A stretch of 8,026 nucleotides of DNA from assembly GCA_028290385.1 (NCBI GenBank), contig JAQGJZ010000496.1, positions 1 through 8,026 on the forward strand, in the 5' to 3' direction. The position numbers and the translations under genes were made by a program. Within the stretch, counting starts at the first letter, position 1; each line of letters starts with the position of its first letter. This document shows positions 1-6,056 of this stretch, piece by piece. The stretch is from Enterovirga sp. GTDB taxonomy: Bacteria > Pseudomonadota > Alphaproteobacteria > Rhizobiales > Beijerinckiaceae. Under the pieces are notes generated by a model, which was not told the DNA's origin, made no database searches, and saw only the letters and a list, made by a program, of their open reading frames with translations.

Positions 1-572
1 GTCGCCATGCCGACCGCGATGCCGCCGGCCCCGTTCACCAGGAGGTTCGGGTACTTGGCCGGAAGGACGGAGGGCTCGCTTTCCCTGCCGTCATAGTTCG
101 CGACGTGGTCGACCGTGTCTTTGTCGATGTCGTCGAGCAGGGCGACGGCGGGGCGCTGGAGGCGGCACTCGGTGTAGCGGTAGGCCGCCGGCGGATCGCC
201 GTCGACGGAGCCGAAATTGCCCTGCCCATCGATGAGGGGCAGGCGCATGGAAAAGTCCTGCGCCATGCGGACGAGCGCATCGTAGATCGCGCTGTCGCCG
301 TGCGGGTGGTACTTGGCCATCACGTCGCCGACGACGCGGGCGCATTTCACATAGGGCCGCTCGGGGACGAGATTGCTCTCGTACATCGCGAACAGAATGC
401 GGCGATGGACCGGCTTCAGGCCGTCGCGCACGTCTGGCAGCGCACGGCTCACGATCACGCTCATCGCGTAATCGAGGTAGGAGCGCTTCATCTCATCGGT
501 GATTGACACCGGCTTGATGTCGGCGGCCGGGTTGATGCCCGGATTGCCCGTGTTGTCCGTCTCGTCAGCCAA
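1..572 (-). CDS. gyrA: DNA gyrase subunit A, N-terminal part (runs off the window)
   Basis: Encodes the first 190 residues of the breakage-reunion subunit of DNA gyrase, the type IIA topoisomerase that introduces negative supercoils. Reading the minus strand from a TTG at 572-570 gives MADETDNTG, then [20 protein letters not shown], the classical GyrA N-terminus. The winged-helix region carries [12 protein letters not shown], and RYTECRL contains the catalytic tyrosine (Tyr133) preceded by Arg132. The quinolone-determining positions equivalent to E. coli Ser83 and Asp87 are Ser94 and Asp98, the susceptible-type residues. No ATG lies upstream in frame before the conserved N-terminus; a GGA about 9 nt before the TTG is a modest ribosome-binding match. 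It lies downstream of ssb and the M20 gene on the same strand, after a 195-bp gap that may hold its own promoter. The 3' end lies beyond position 1. The family call is very secure, the start less so. Confidence 0.96.
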   Translation of the reverse strand, partial: MADETDNTGNPGINPAADIKPVSITDEMKRSYLDYAMSVIVSRALPDVRDGLKPVHRRILFAMYESNLVPERPYVKCARVVGDVMAKYHPHGDSAIYDALVRMAQDFSMRLPLIDGQGNFGSVDGDPPAAYRYTECRLQRPAVALLDDIDKDTVDHVANYDGRESEPSVLPAKYPNLLVNGAGGIAVGMA

Positions 573-767
573 AACGTTCTGTCCGAATACCGCTAGCGCG
601 CGGGTTATCCCATGCGGCTCGCCGTGGCCACAGCGGAGGGGCCGCCACCCACAGGCCGAAACGCCATTTCCGTGAGAAAGGCCAATGTGTTGGCCGTACC
701 CTCATATGGGTCTTCGCAGGCCGGGAAGCAACGGGGCACGGCCGGATACGGCACCCGCCCGGGCGAA
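573..767. other. Intergenic region between M20 peptidase and gyrA
   Basis: This 195-bp gap has no supportable gene. It holds the hairpin listed separately at 674-695. It also has a short inverted repeat, ACCC/GGGT, at 698-701 and 708-711 around a CATATG, and an 8-bp palindrome CGCTAGCG at 591-598. The gyrA promoter would be expected here, but I could not find a convincing -35/-10 pair. Confidence 0.5.
674..695 (-). terminator. Possible weak intrinsic terminator after the M20 gene
   Basis: A perfect inverted repeat, GGCCAA at 680-685 and TTGGCC at 690-695, encloses a 4-nt loop. On the minus strand the stem is followed directly by TTTCTC (679-674), a short pyrimidine-rich tail. It lies 72 bp past the M20 stop codon and about 100 bp before the gyrA start, so it could partly separate the two transcripts. 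The stem is only 6 bp and the U-run only three, so it may be fortuitous. Confidence 0.35.
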
Positions 768-1892
768 TCAGCCGAGCCGCGACAGGAGGGCCGCCATCAG
801 GGCGATGCGGGGCCGCACCGACGAGATCAGGCCATATTCGGCCAGCGTATGCGCGCCATCCCCGTCGATGCCGAGCCCGTCCAGGGTCGGCACGCCGAGC
901 GCCGCCGTGAAGTTGCCGTCCGACCCGCCGCCGGTTTGCGGCACCTCGCCCAGCTCAAAGCCGAGTTCGGCGGCGAGGTCCCTCGCCTGCTCGTAGAGCC
1001 GGGCCGTCTCCGGACTGCGTTCGTAGGGCGGGCGGTTCATGCCGCCGGACACCGTCACGCGAACGCCCTCCCCGGCCGGCTTCAGGCCCAGGATCTTGTC
1101 GGCATAAAGGTCCCCGTCCGCTGCCGTGACGACGCGAAGGTCGACGCTGAAGCGGCAATGCTGCGCGACGACGTTGTCGGCCGTGCCGCCCGCGATCACG
1201 CCGACATTGGTGGTCACGCCGCGGGCGTAATCGGTCAGCGCGTTGATCGCGCCGATCTGCCGAGCCGCCTCGTCAATGGCGCTGCGGCCGTCCTGGTGCC
1301 GGGTTCCGGCATGGGACGGCCTGCCCTCGACCTCGATCGTGAAGCGGCCGACGCCCTTGCGGGCCGTTACCACCTTGCCGCCGTCGCGCCCCGGCTCGGT
1401 GACCAGCGCATAGGCCGCTCCCCGCCCAAGATCCTCGATCAGGCCGCGGGTCGTCGGCGAGCCGATCTCCTCGTCCGGCGTGAACAGGAATGCAAGCGGC
1501 AGGCGCGCCGAGCCGGCCTTCGCCACGGCCAGGAAAGCCTGAAAGGCGAGCCAGGCGCCGCCCTTCATGTCGTAGACGCCGGGCCCGTAGAGCCGGTCGC
1601 CCTCGACGCGGATCGGCAGGTCGCGCCCGAGCGTGCCGACCGGGTGCACCGTGTCGAGATGCGACAGGAGCAGGATCCCAGGATCCTGGCGTCCTGGTCC
1701 GGCGCGGAGCACGAGGCTGTCGCCGAGCCCGTCGCGGCCCGGCACCCGCTCGACCGCGATCGCAGTTGCCGCGGCCTCCGCGGCGACGAGGTCCATGGCG
1801 CGGTTCACGCCCGCCGCATCATGCGTCGGGCTCTCCACCGCGGCCCAGGCCGAGATGCCCGCGACCAGCGCGGCGTCATCAGGCGCGTGCAC
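768..1892 (-). CDS. M20 family metallohydrolase, carboxypeptidase G2 (glutamate carboxypeptidase)-like
   Basis: A 374-residue di-zinc hydrolase that probably cleaves a C-terminal amino acid or acyl-amino acid amide; the substrate cannot be read from sequence. Metal and catalytic motifs are all present: SHLDTV (His78), YGPGVYDMKGG (bridging Asp108), TPDEEIGS (general base Glu141 and metal Glu142), VTEPG (Glu166) and AHTLAEYG (His348). Spacings match Pseudomonas carboxypeptidase G2 closely. The lid/dimerisation domain carries SHAG (His194), and GGGSDG at 321-326 is also family-typical. There is no signal peptide, unlike carboxypeptidase G2 itself, so it is predicted cytoplasmic. The start is GTG at 1892, 14 bp after the ssb stop, with no clear Shine-Dalgarno, suggesting translation coupled to ssb. 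M20 dipeptidases or ArgE/DapE-type deacylases are alternatives, but the motif order fits the G2 group best. Confidence 0.88.
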   Translation of the reverse strand: MHAPDDAALVAGISAWAAVESPTHDAAGVNRAMDLVAAEAAATAIAVERVPGRDGLGDSLVLRAGPGRQDPGILLLSHLDTVHPVGTLGRDLPIRVEGDRLYGPGVYDMKGGAWLAFQAFLAVAKAGSARLPLAFLFTPDEEIGSPTTRGLIEDLGRGAAYALVTEPGRDGGKVVTARKGVGRFTIEVEGRPSHAGTRHQDGRSAIDEAARQIGAINALTDYARGVTTNVGVIAGGTADNVVAQHCRFSVDLRVVTAADGDLYADKILGLKPAGEGVRVTVSGGMNRPPYERSPETARLYEQARDLAAELGFELGEVPQTGGGSDGNFTAALGVPTLDGLGIDGDGAHTLAEYGLISSVRPRIALMAALLSRLG

Positions 1893-1906
1893 GGGGGCAG
1901 CCCGGA

Positions 1907-2446
1907 CTAGAACGGGATGTCGTCGTCGAGATCGTTGCTGTAGCCGCCGCGCGAACCGCCGCCGCCAGCACCGCCTCCGCCGCCACCACCGGCCATGGCC
2001 GGACGCTTCTCCATCGGCCCGGAGCGGCCGAAATCACCACCGCGACTCACTTGGCCGGGCTCCTCCGGGAATTCGGAGGCGCCGCCGCCGCCGGCGCGGC
2101 TGTCGAGGATCGTCAGCTCACCCCGGAAACGCTGGAGCACGATCTCGGTGGTATACTTCTCCTGGCCCGACTGGTCGGTCCATTTGCGGGTCTGCAGCTG
2201 GCCCTCGATATAAACCTTCGAGCCCTTGCGGAGGTATTGCTCGGCGACGCGGCCCAGGTTCTCGTTGAAGATCACGACCGAGTGCCACTCGGTCTTTTCC
2301 TTCCGCTCGCCGCTGTTCTTGTCCTTCCAGGTCTCGGACGTGGCGATGCGCAGGTTCACGACCGGGTCGCCCGATCCCATCCGGCGCACCTCGGGATCGC
2401 GCCCCAGATTGCCGACGAGAATAACCTTGTTGACGCTGCCGGCCAT
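1907..2446 (-). CDS. ssb: Single-stranded DNA-binding protein SSB
   Basis: A 179-residue SSB that coats single-stranded DNA in replication, recombination and repair and recruits partner proteins. Residues 1 to about 115 form the OB fold, starting [20 protein letters not shown]. The DNA-stacking aromatics of E. coli SSB are kept (Trp40, Trp54, Phe60, and Trp89 for Trp88). The linker from about 116 to 168 is disordered and glycine-rich, including a run of seven glycines near 153-159. The acidic tip DDDIPF is the universal partner-docking peptide. The ATG at 2446 is preceded by a strong ribosome-binding sequence, AAAGGTGG, about 6 nt away. A LexA box lies about 95 bp upstream of the start, implying SOS control. 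The M20 gene follows after 14 bp, probably on the same transcript. The length is normal for the family. Confidence 0.97.
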   Translation of the reverse strand: MAGSVNKVILVGNLGRDPEVRRMGSGDPVVNLRIATSETWKDKNSGERKEKTEWHSVVIFNENLGRVAEQYLRKGSKVYIEGQLQTRKWTDQSGQEKYTTEIVLQRFRGELTILDSRAGGGGASEFPEEPGQVSRGGDFGRSGPMEKRPAMAGGGGGGGAGGGGSRGGYSNDLDDDIPF

Positions 2447-2539
2447 GAGACACCACCTTTCCAGAGCCGAGACTTAGCTGCCCGAGCGGCTGCAGGACAA
2501 GCCGCTTTCGGCACATCGCCCACAGGCGCTCACATCCAT

Positions 2540-2554
2540 GTTCCGTATTTGTTC
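2540..2554. promoter_or_regulatory. LexA (SOS) box, alphaproteobacterial type
   Basis: The plus strand reads GTTCCGTATTTGTTC, an exact match to the GTTC-N7-GTTC direct-repeat operator known for LexA of Alphaproteobacteria. It lies about 95 bp upstream of the ssb start and directly next to the AT-rich TTTATA (minus strand, 2560-2555) of a possible ssb promoter, a position suited to repression. ssb is an established SOS-regulated gene in several proteobacteria. A chance match is possible (8 fixed bases), but the location upstream of ssb makes it credible. Confidence 0.82.
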
Positions 2555-2587
2555 TATAAACGGGGCAGATTTGCCGCAGGCTGTCAA
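2555..2587 (-). promoter_or_regulatory. Candidate ssb promoter
   Basis: A perfect -35 hexamer TTGACA reads on the minus strand at 2587-2582, with TTTATA at 2560-2555 as the best -10 candidate. The spacer is 21 bp, longer than the usual 16-18, so either the -10 is misplaced or the promoter is weak. The LexA box abuts its downstream edge. Confidence 0.4.
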
Positions 2588-2649
2588 GCCCGTCGGTCGT
2601 GCCGATATGGAACACGTGCAGCACAAAGCCCGTTCACCCGCCAACTCAG

Positions 2650-2665
2650 CGCGCCCCCGGGCGCG
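2650..2665. repeat. Perfect GC-only inverted repeat (hairpin)
   Basis: CGCGCCCCCGGGCGCG is self-complementary over 7 bp on each side of a central CC, so as RNA it would form a 6-bp stem with a CCCG loop. No U-run follows on either strand, which argues against an intrinsic terminator. On the plus strand it ends 10 nt before the ribosome-binding sequence of the small ORF, so it could shape that leader. High GC content makes chance occurrence fairly likely. Confidence 0.4.
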
Positions 2666-2686
2666 ACAGGATTGCAGGTGGATGAG

Positions 2687-2767
2687 ATGCCCAATGCTAT
2701 CGTCTGTTTCGTTCTCGGCGTGATCGCACCCTTGGCCAGCGTCGGCTGGCTGATCGCCTATCACTGA
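2687..2767 (+). CDS. Possible 26-residue single-span membrane peptide
   Basis: The ORF reads MPNAIVCFVLGVIAPLASVGWLIAYH: almost wholly hydrophobic from Ile5 to Ala24, with a short polar start and a Tyr-His end, as in one-span inner-membrane peptides. A good ribosome-binding sequence, AGGTGG at 2676-2681, sits 5 nt before the ATG. The ORF is convergent with ftrD, with 7 bp between the stop codons. On its own strand it lies 132 bp downstream of the LexA box, with nothing else coding between. I do not recognise the sequence and assign no function. SOS-induced small membrane peptides exist (TisB in E. coli, SidA in Caulobacter), which makes the context suggestive but proves nothing. Hydrophobic short frames also arise by chance in GC-rich DNA. 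Confidence 0.4.
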   Translation: MPNAIVCFVLGVIAPLASVGWLIAYH

Positions 2768-2774
2768 GCGCGGA

Positions 2775-4187
2775 TCACCAGATCCAGAACAGCAGCGCCC
2801 AGCCGTAGACCGCGAGCGCGACCGCAGCGGCTGCCTGCACGGTCGCGGCGACCCGGCGCAGCCCGCCGGTCCAGAGTCCGACGACCCGCCAGGCGAGCCA
2901 CACGCACCACGTGGCGGCCCCGGCGAGCAGCGCCGCGCGCAGGCCCGAGACCCAGAACACCGGCACGCCCTCGTTCCTCAGCATGGTCACTGTGATCGAG
3001 AAGAGGCCGAGGAAGACGCCGCATCCGGCCATGGGGATGAGCGTCTGCGCTAGGTGGTGGAAGCGCTTTGCCGAGAACGGGCCCGCGATGCGCGTCGCGA
3101 GCGCGAGCAGAAGCCCGAAGAGCCCGCCGAACAGGATAGCGGTAGCGCTGATATACGACAGCAGCACAAAGCCATCGAGCAGCGTCATTACGTCGTTCTG
3201 GGCCGGGTAGTTCGTCAGGACGAACCAGGGCGCGCTGTGCTCGAGCGGCCAGGTGAGGCCGCGCTCGACCAGCCACTCGGCGAGGCCCTGCTTAGCGTCG
3301 ATGAAACACGGGCTGGTCGTCCAGTGAAACGCGCCGAGCGCCACGCCCATCATGCCGAACAGGATCAGCACGGTCTCCCAGGGGTTCGGCGTGTCCCCAG
3401 CCACGTGGACGATCTCGTGGTTCGGCGCACGCAGCCCGAGCCGGATGGAGCCGCGGAAGCCGTCGCAGCGCCCGCACATGTGGCACGGGCTGGCGCTGCG
3501 CATCGTCTTCAGCGGAACAAGCGGCGAGCAATTCACCAGCGCCTGCCCGGCCCTCGGGTGCGGCGAGCGGCGCCAAGCCGCGCCATCCACCTGGAACGCG
3601 ACCGGCGCCATCTTCGCCAGCACGGCGAAGACGCCGTTCACCGGGCAGAGATAGCGGCACCACACGCGCTTGTTGCGGCCATAAACGAGCCCGACCGCGA
3701 TGGCCGCGACCGTCGAGCCGCCGAGAACCGCCAGAACCGGCTTCGGATATTGATACACGCTGACCATCTGGCCGTAGATCGTGGTCAGCGCGAAGGCCAC
3801 GAAGGGCCAGCCCTTCCAGGTGATCCAGCGCGGAACGTGACGGCCCAGGCTATAGCGGCTCGCCGCCTCGCTCAGCGCGCCTTCCGGGCAGAGCAGCCCG
3901 CACCAGGACCGCCCGACCAGGATCATGCTGAGCAGCACGAACGGCCACCAGATGCCCCAGAAGGCGAACTGCGCGAACAAGGTCAGGTGCGTCCAGACAT
4001 GCGCCGTGCGCGGCGGCAGGTCGGTGATCACCGGGCCGATGATCAGCACCAGATAGATGAGCGCGACCGCCCATTGCACGTGGCGGATCGCGCGCTGGTG
4101 GCGCGACAGCCAGTGGCCGACCGACGCGACCAGCCGGTCCGCGCCGTCGGCGAGGCCGGCCGGCGCCGGCCCGCTACCTGACCACAA
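2775..4187 (-). CDS. ftrD: Polytopic membrane [4Fe-4S] protein of the FtrABCD ferrous-iron system (FtrD / NapH-NosR-like)
   Basis: Integral membrane protein with iron-sulfur clusters, thought in FtrABCD systems to accept or relay electrons for periplasmic ferrous iron oxidation and uptake. Numbered from the upstream TTG at 4220 (481 aa), it shows two CxxxCP motifs, Cys107-Cys111-Pro and Cys188-Cys192-Pro, as in NapH/NosR proteins. A ferredoxin-like stretch adds Cys231 and Cys246, Cys249, Cys252 (CHMCGRC). Hydrophobic segments lie near residues 49-66, 83-102, 138-155, 163-180, 282-299, 347-377, 391-414, 427-447 and 459-480. Two TTG starts are possible: 4187 (chosen, 14-nt overlap with ftrB) and 4220 (47-nt overlap); neither has a strong ribosome-binding site. 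Its neighbours ftrB and ftrA support the role. The FTR1-type permease gene normally present in such loci is missing here. A general NapH-like ferredoxin is the alternative reading. Confidence 0.85.
   Translation of the reverse strand: MWSGSGPAPAGLADGADRLVASVGHWLSRHQRAIRHVQWAVALIYLVLIIGPVITDLPPRTAHVWTHLTLFAQFAFWGIWWPFVLLSMILVGRSWCGLLCPEGALSEAASRYSLGRHVPRWITWKGWPFVAFALTTIYGQMVSVYQYPKPVLAVLGGSTVAAIAVGLVYGRNKRVWCRYLCPVNGVFAVLAKMAPVAFQVDGAAWRRSPHPRAGQALVNCSPLVPLKTMRSASPCHMCGRCDGFRGSIRLGLRAPNHEIVHVAGDTPNPWETVLILFGMMGVALGAFHWTTSPCFIDAKQGLAEWLVERGLTWPLEHSAPWFVLTNYPAQNDVMTLLDGFVLLSYISATAILFGGLFGLLLALATRIAGPFSAKRFHHLAQTLIPMAGCGVFLGLFSITVTMLRNEGVPVFWVSGLRAALLAGAATWCVWLAWRVVGLWTGGLRRVAATVQAAAAVALAVYGWALLFWIW
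4158..4171. repeat. Perfect 14-bp palindrome at the ftrB-ftrD junction
   Basis: GGCCGGCGCCGGCC is its own reverse complement. It begins 3 bp after the ftrB stop codon on the transcribed strand and lies inside the start of the ftrD reading frame. It could be simple GC-rich low complexity or a deletion/recombination scar at the position where an ftrC gene would be expected. Confidence 0.5.
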
Positions 4188-4545
4188 GCTTGGCCCGAGC
4201 CTCGGGGTGGAAATCGTCAAAGAAGTCGTACTCGCCTGGCTCGACCCGACGGAACACGATCGAGGAGGTCGCCCCCGGCGCCAGCACCTTTTCGCGCTTC
4301 AGCTCCAGCGACTCGAACTCGACCGGCGCCTGGCCGGTATTGCTGATCTCGAACTTGAACGGCGTGTTCGCCGGAGCCTCGATGCGGGTCGGCGAGATCG
4401 TGCCGTCCTTCATCTCGATCCTGAACACCGGCATTTCCTGCGCCAGCGCCGCCCCAGGCAGGGCCGCGAGCACGAGCGCGGCGAGCGCGGGGCGCAGCGT
4501 CCCGAGCAGCGCCGCCCCGGCGGAGCGCTTCGTCGCGGGGCTCAA
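4174..4545 (-). CDS. ftrB: Periplasmic cupredoxin-like protein FtrB of the ferrous-iron system
   Basis: A 123-residue secreted protein with a signal peptide at about 1-36 (AALAALVLAALPGAALA, cleavage before QEMP), followed by one cupredoxin-like domain. Family signatures are the start FRIEMKDGTISPTRIEAPAN, the central EFESLELKREKVLAPG, and the end PGEYDFFDDFHPEARAKLVV. It contains no cysteine, so the normal type-1 copper set is absent, as expected for this FtrB/FetM-type domain. In Brucella and Bordetella, FtrB is proposed to help oxidise Fe2+ in the periplasm for the FtrC permease. The start is a TTG at 4545-4543 that overlaps the TGA stop of ftrA, so translation is probably coupled. AAGAAGG upstream serves as a ribosome-binding site. 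A longer in-frame extension into ftrA exists but would have no signal peptide at its N-terminus. Confidence 0.85.
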   Translation of the reverse strand: MSPATKRSAGAALLGTLRPALAALVLAALPGAALAQEMPVFRIEMKDGTISPTRIEAPANTPFKFEISNTGQAPVEFESLELKREKVLAPGATSSIVFRRVEPGEYDFFDDFHPEARAKLVVR

Positions 4546-5081
4546 TACGCGCCCTTCTTGCCAGTGCCCGCGAAGGTGAATTCCTGGGTGACGTCGAACG
4601 GCTTGAACCACTCGCCGACGCCCGTTTCCTTGTCGACGTGCCGGCCGAAATGCGCATGCGGGCCGGGGGGCGCCACCGTGAGCTTCAGCCGGTACTTGCC
4701 GGGGCCGAACAGCTTGACGTTGTCGCCGTAATGGGGGCCGTCGCTCGCGACCATCTGCATCATGTCGCCCGAGACGCTCTGGCCGCCTTCGACCTTGGTG
4801 AGCTCGTATTTCACCGTCAGCGCCGGCACCCAATCGCCGTCGGCCATGCCGTTTGTGTTGCCCTGCGTCGCCTTGATGTCGGCCTCCAGATGCATGTCGG
4901 ATTCGGCCGCAGCCCGCATCATGCCGGGCGGATCCATCTCGATCGGCTGGAGATAAACGGCCTGGACCTCGAGCCCGGCCTGGATCGACGGCTTGCCGAT
5001 CGGGTATTCCTTCGCGGTCGCAACCGTGGCACCTGCAAGGAACGCGAACGCGAGAGCGACCGAGCGCTGCCGAAACATCAT
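4542..5081 (-). CDS. ftrA: P19/Tp34-family periplasmic iron-binding protein (FtrA)
   Basis: A 179-residue periplasmic metal-binding protein of the P19/FetP/FtrA family, which binds copper and iron and serves high-affinity ferrous iron uptake. The signal peptide is residues 1-23 (ending ATVATA, before KEYPIG). Family motifs are EVQAVYLQPIEMDP, DMHLEADI, MVASDGPHYGDNVKLFGPGKY and FGRHVDKETGVGEWFKPF. The four residues matching the copper site of Campylobacter P19 are His64, Met110, His117 and His148. Two ATGs at 5081 and 5078 are adjacent; GGAG lies 3 or 6 nt before them, so the second may be the one used. It is the first gene of the ftrA-ftrB-ftrD operon, with ftrB overlapping its stop. Iron regulation is likely, but I found no convincing Fur, Irr or RirA box. 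Confidence 0.92.
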   Translation of the reverse strand: MMFRQRSVALAFAFLAGATVATAKEYPIGKPSIQAGLEVQAVYLQPIEMDPPGMMRAAAESDMHLEADIKATQGNTNGMADGDWVPALTVKYELTKVEGGQSVSGDMMQMVASDGPHYGDNVKLFGPGKYRLKLTVAPPGPHAHFGRHVDKETGVGEWFKPFDVTQEFTFAGTGKKGAY

Positions 5082-5381
5082 CTTCTCCGGGATGGCCTGT
5101 GGTCGGCGCCGCTGTTCAGCGCGTCGCACTTCAGCGTATCGCTGGAATAGCTGCGCCCAATCGGCCGTGCAAACGCTATGTTTTGGAACTACTTCAGTTA
5201 AGAACAGGATGCACTTCGCAAAAAGCCCCCTGCCTAAACAGCCTCCGCATGCCTGGACATCACGCCCCAGGCCGGCCATCCGTCATAGTATCGACGCATA
5301 CCGGACGGAGAGGGCGCGGGCGAAACCGCAGCGACGGCAAGACTGTTGTCTATCCCACGCGACGGGCTACGGCGCGTGTCG
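5082..5381. other. Divergent intergenic region between ftrA and the DUF2147 gene
   Basis: About 300 bp with no supportable gene. It must carry promoters for both flanking genes. The segment 5170-5230 is much more AT-rich than its surroundings (TTTTGGAAC, CAGTTAAGAAC, GCAAAAAG), and is the likely promoter zone. It contains AACT-N5-AGTT (5188-5200), a short dyad. No clear -35/-10 pair, Fur/Irr/RirA site or riboswitch could be defended. Confidence 0.45.
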
Positions 5382-5993
5382 ATGAAAAGGGTCCTCGTAC
5401 CGATGTTGGTCACCTTCCCTGCCCGCACGACCGGGCTTTCGCTCGGTCTCGGCATCCTGCTTGCCGGATCCGCGCTTGCGGCGCCCGCCCACGACCCGAG
5501 CGGCACCTGGCTGACGGAAGACGGCCGCGCCCGGGTCCGCGTCGAGAAATGCGGCCCGGCGCAGGAGAACCTGTGCGGTTATGTCGTCTGGATGAAGCCG
5601 ACCGCGGAGGGCGAGGACGTCGCGGCCAAGCATGACGTGAAGAACCCGGACGCGCGGAAGCGCAATCGTCCGATCCTCGGCCATCAGCTCATGCTCGGCC
5701 TCACGCTCAACGAGGACGGGCGCTTCGCCGGCAAGATCTACAACAACGAGGACGGCAAGAGCTACGACGTGACCGTGTGGGCGGAACAACCGGGCACGCT
5801 CAACGTGCGGGGCTGCCTTGTGGCGTTCCTGTGCAGCACCCAAGTCTGGAAGCGGGCCAACGGCGCCGCCCCGGGTCAGCTCGCCGGAGCGACGGGCGCG
5901 CCGAACGGTCCTACGCCGGATCCGGAATGGGCCGCAAAGCCCGCGCCCGCTCAAGGCGCGCCGCGTCGGGATCCGGCTCGCCCGAGGCCCTGA
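5382..5993 (+). CDS. Secreted DUF2147-domain protein
   Basis: A 203-residue exported protein of the DUF2147 family, whose biochemical role is unknown. Residues 1-33 form a signal peptide (LGLGILLAGSALA before APAH), although the n-region is long. The DUF2147 core runs from about 39 to 160, with the hallmark pieces GTWLTEDGRARVRVEKC, LCGYVVWMK, NPDARKRNRPILG, GKIYNNEDGKSYD and LNVRGCLVAFLCSTQVWKR. The four cysteines (57, 65, 145, 151) could form two disulfides in the periplasm. The tail from about 161 is low-complexity Pro/Ala-rich. The start is uncertain: ATG 5382 (chosen), a later ATG at 5403 that gives a tighter signal peptide, or an upstream TTG at 5346; none has a strong ribosome-binding site. 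hpnN follows on the same strand after 121 bp; co-transcription is possible but not shown. Confidence 0.87.
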   Translation: MKRVLVPMLVTFPARTTGLSLGLGILLAGSALAAPAHDPSGTWLTEDGRARVRVEKCGPAQENLCGYVVWMKPTAEGEDVAAKHDVKNPDARKRNRPILGHQLMLGLTLNEDGRFAGKIYNNEDGKSYDVTVWAEQPGTLNVRGCLVAFLCSTQVWKRANGAAPGQLAGATGAPNGPTPDPEWAAKPAPAQGAPRRDPARPRP

Positions 5994-6013
5994 CGATCGC
6001 GTCGCAACGAAAT

Positions 6014-6032
6014 GCGCCTGGACAGCAGGCGC
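6014..6032 (+). terminator. Hairpin just after the DUF2147 gene
   Basis: GCGCCTG (6014-6020) and CAGGCGC (6026-6032) form a perfect 7-bp stem with a GACAG loop, 20 bp past the DUF2147 stop. What follows is GCTCTCGTCCCCTCCC, pyrimidine-rich but not a U-run, so it is at best an atypical terminator or a 3'-end stabilising stem. Confidence 0.35.
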
Positions 6033-6050
6033 GCTCTCGTCCCCTCCCGC

Positions 6051-6056
6051 TTGACT
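6051..6056 (+). promoter_or_regulatory. Candidate -35 element of an hpnN promoter
   Basis: TTGACT matches the -35 consensus at 5 of 6 positions and lies about 60 bp before the hpnN start. The best -10 candidates 17-18 bp downstream (around 6074-6080) are poor, and the element overlaps the left arm of a hairpin, so this is weak. Confidence 0.25.

Larger units (their letters stand above)
2447..2774. other. Intergenic region between ftrD and ssb
   Basis: This stretch separates the ftr operon from ssb, both on the minus strand. It contains the LexA box (2540-2554), a perfect TTGACA on the minus strand at 2587-2582, an AT-rich TTTATA at 2560-2555, a GC-rich 16-bp inverted repeat at 2650-2665, and a candidate 26-residue ORF on the plus strand (2687-2767). 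Local base composition around 2540-2575 is clearly more AT-rich than the genes, as expected for a promoter. Confidence 0.6.

Noticed and set aside
612..1910. 432-residue plus-strand ORF opposite the M20 gene
   Set aside because: It is the antisense frame of a gene with a full set of catalytic motifs; its translation is Arg/Ala/Pro-rich with no recognisable domain, typical of GC-rich shadow frames.
1955..1995. GGC/GCC-rich microsatellite-like run within ssb
   Set aside because: It encodes the glycine-rich linker expected in SSB proteins; no evidence of a separate repeat element.
2118..2764. Minus-strand frames of 168 and 96 residues covering the ssb upstream region
   Set aside because: They overlap the LexA box and ssb out of frame, and show no motif or ribosome-binding site.
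1490..2767. 425-residue plus-strand ORF spanning the M20 gene, ssb and the small ORF
   Set aside because: It runs antisense through two confirmed genes; only its last 26 codons, with their own ribosome-binding site, are kept as a candidate.
3054..4181. 375-residue plus-strand ORF opposite ftrD
   Set aside because: Charged low-complexity antisense frame of a gene with conserved iron-sulfur motifs and membrane helices.
5181..5207. Possible iron-responsive operator (Irr/RirA/Fur-like) or second LexA box upstream of ftrA
   Set aside because: The region has GAAC repeats, but 12 bp apart rather than 7, and its dyads (AACT-N5-AGTT, GAA-N4-TTC) match none of the Irr, RirA or Fur consensus sites well.
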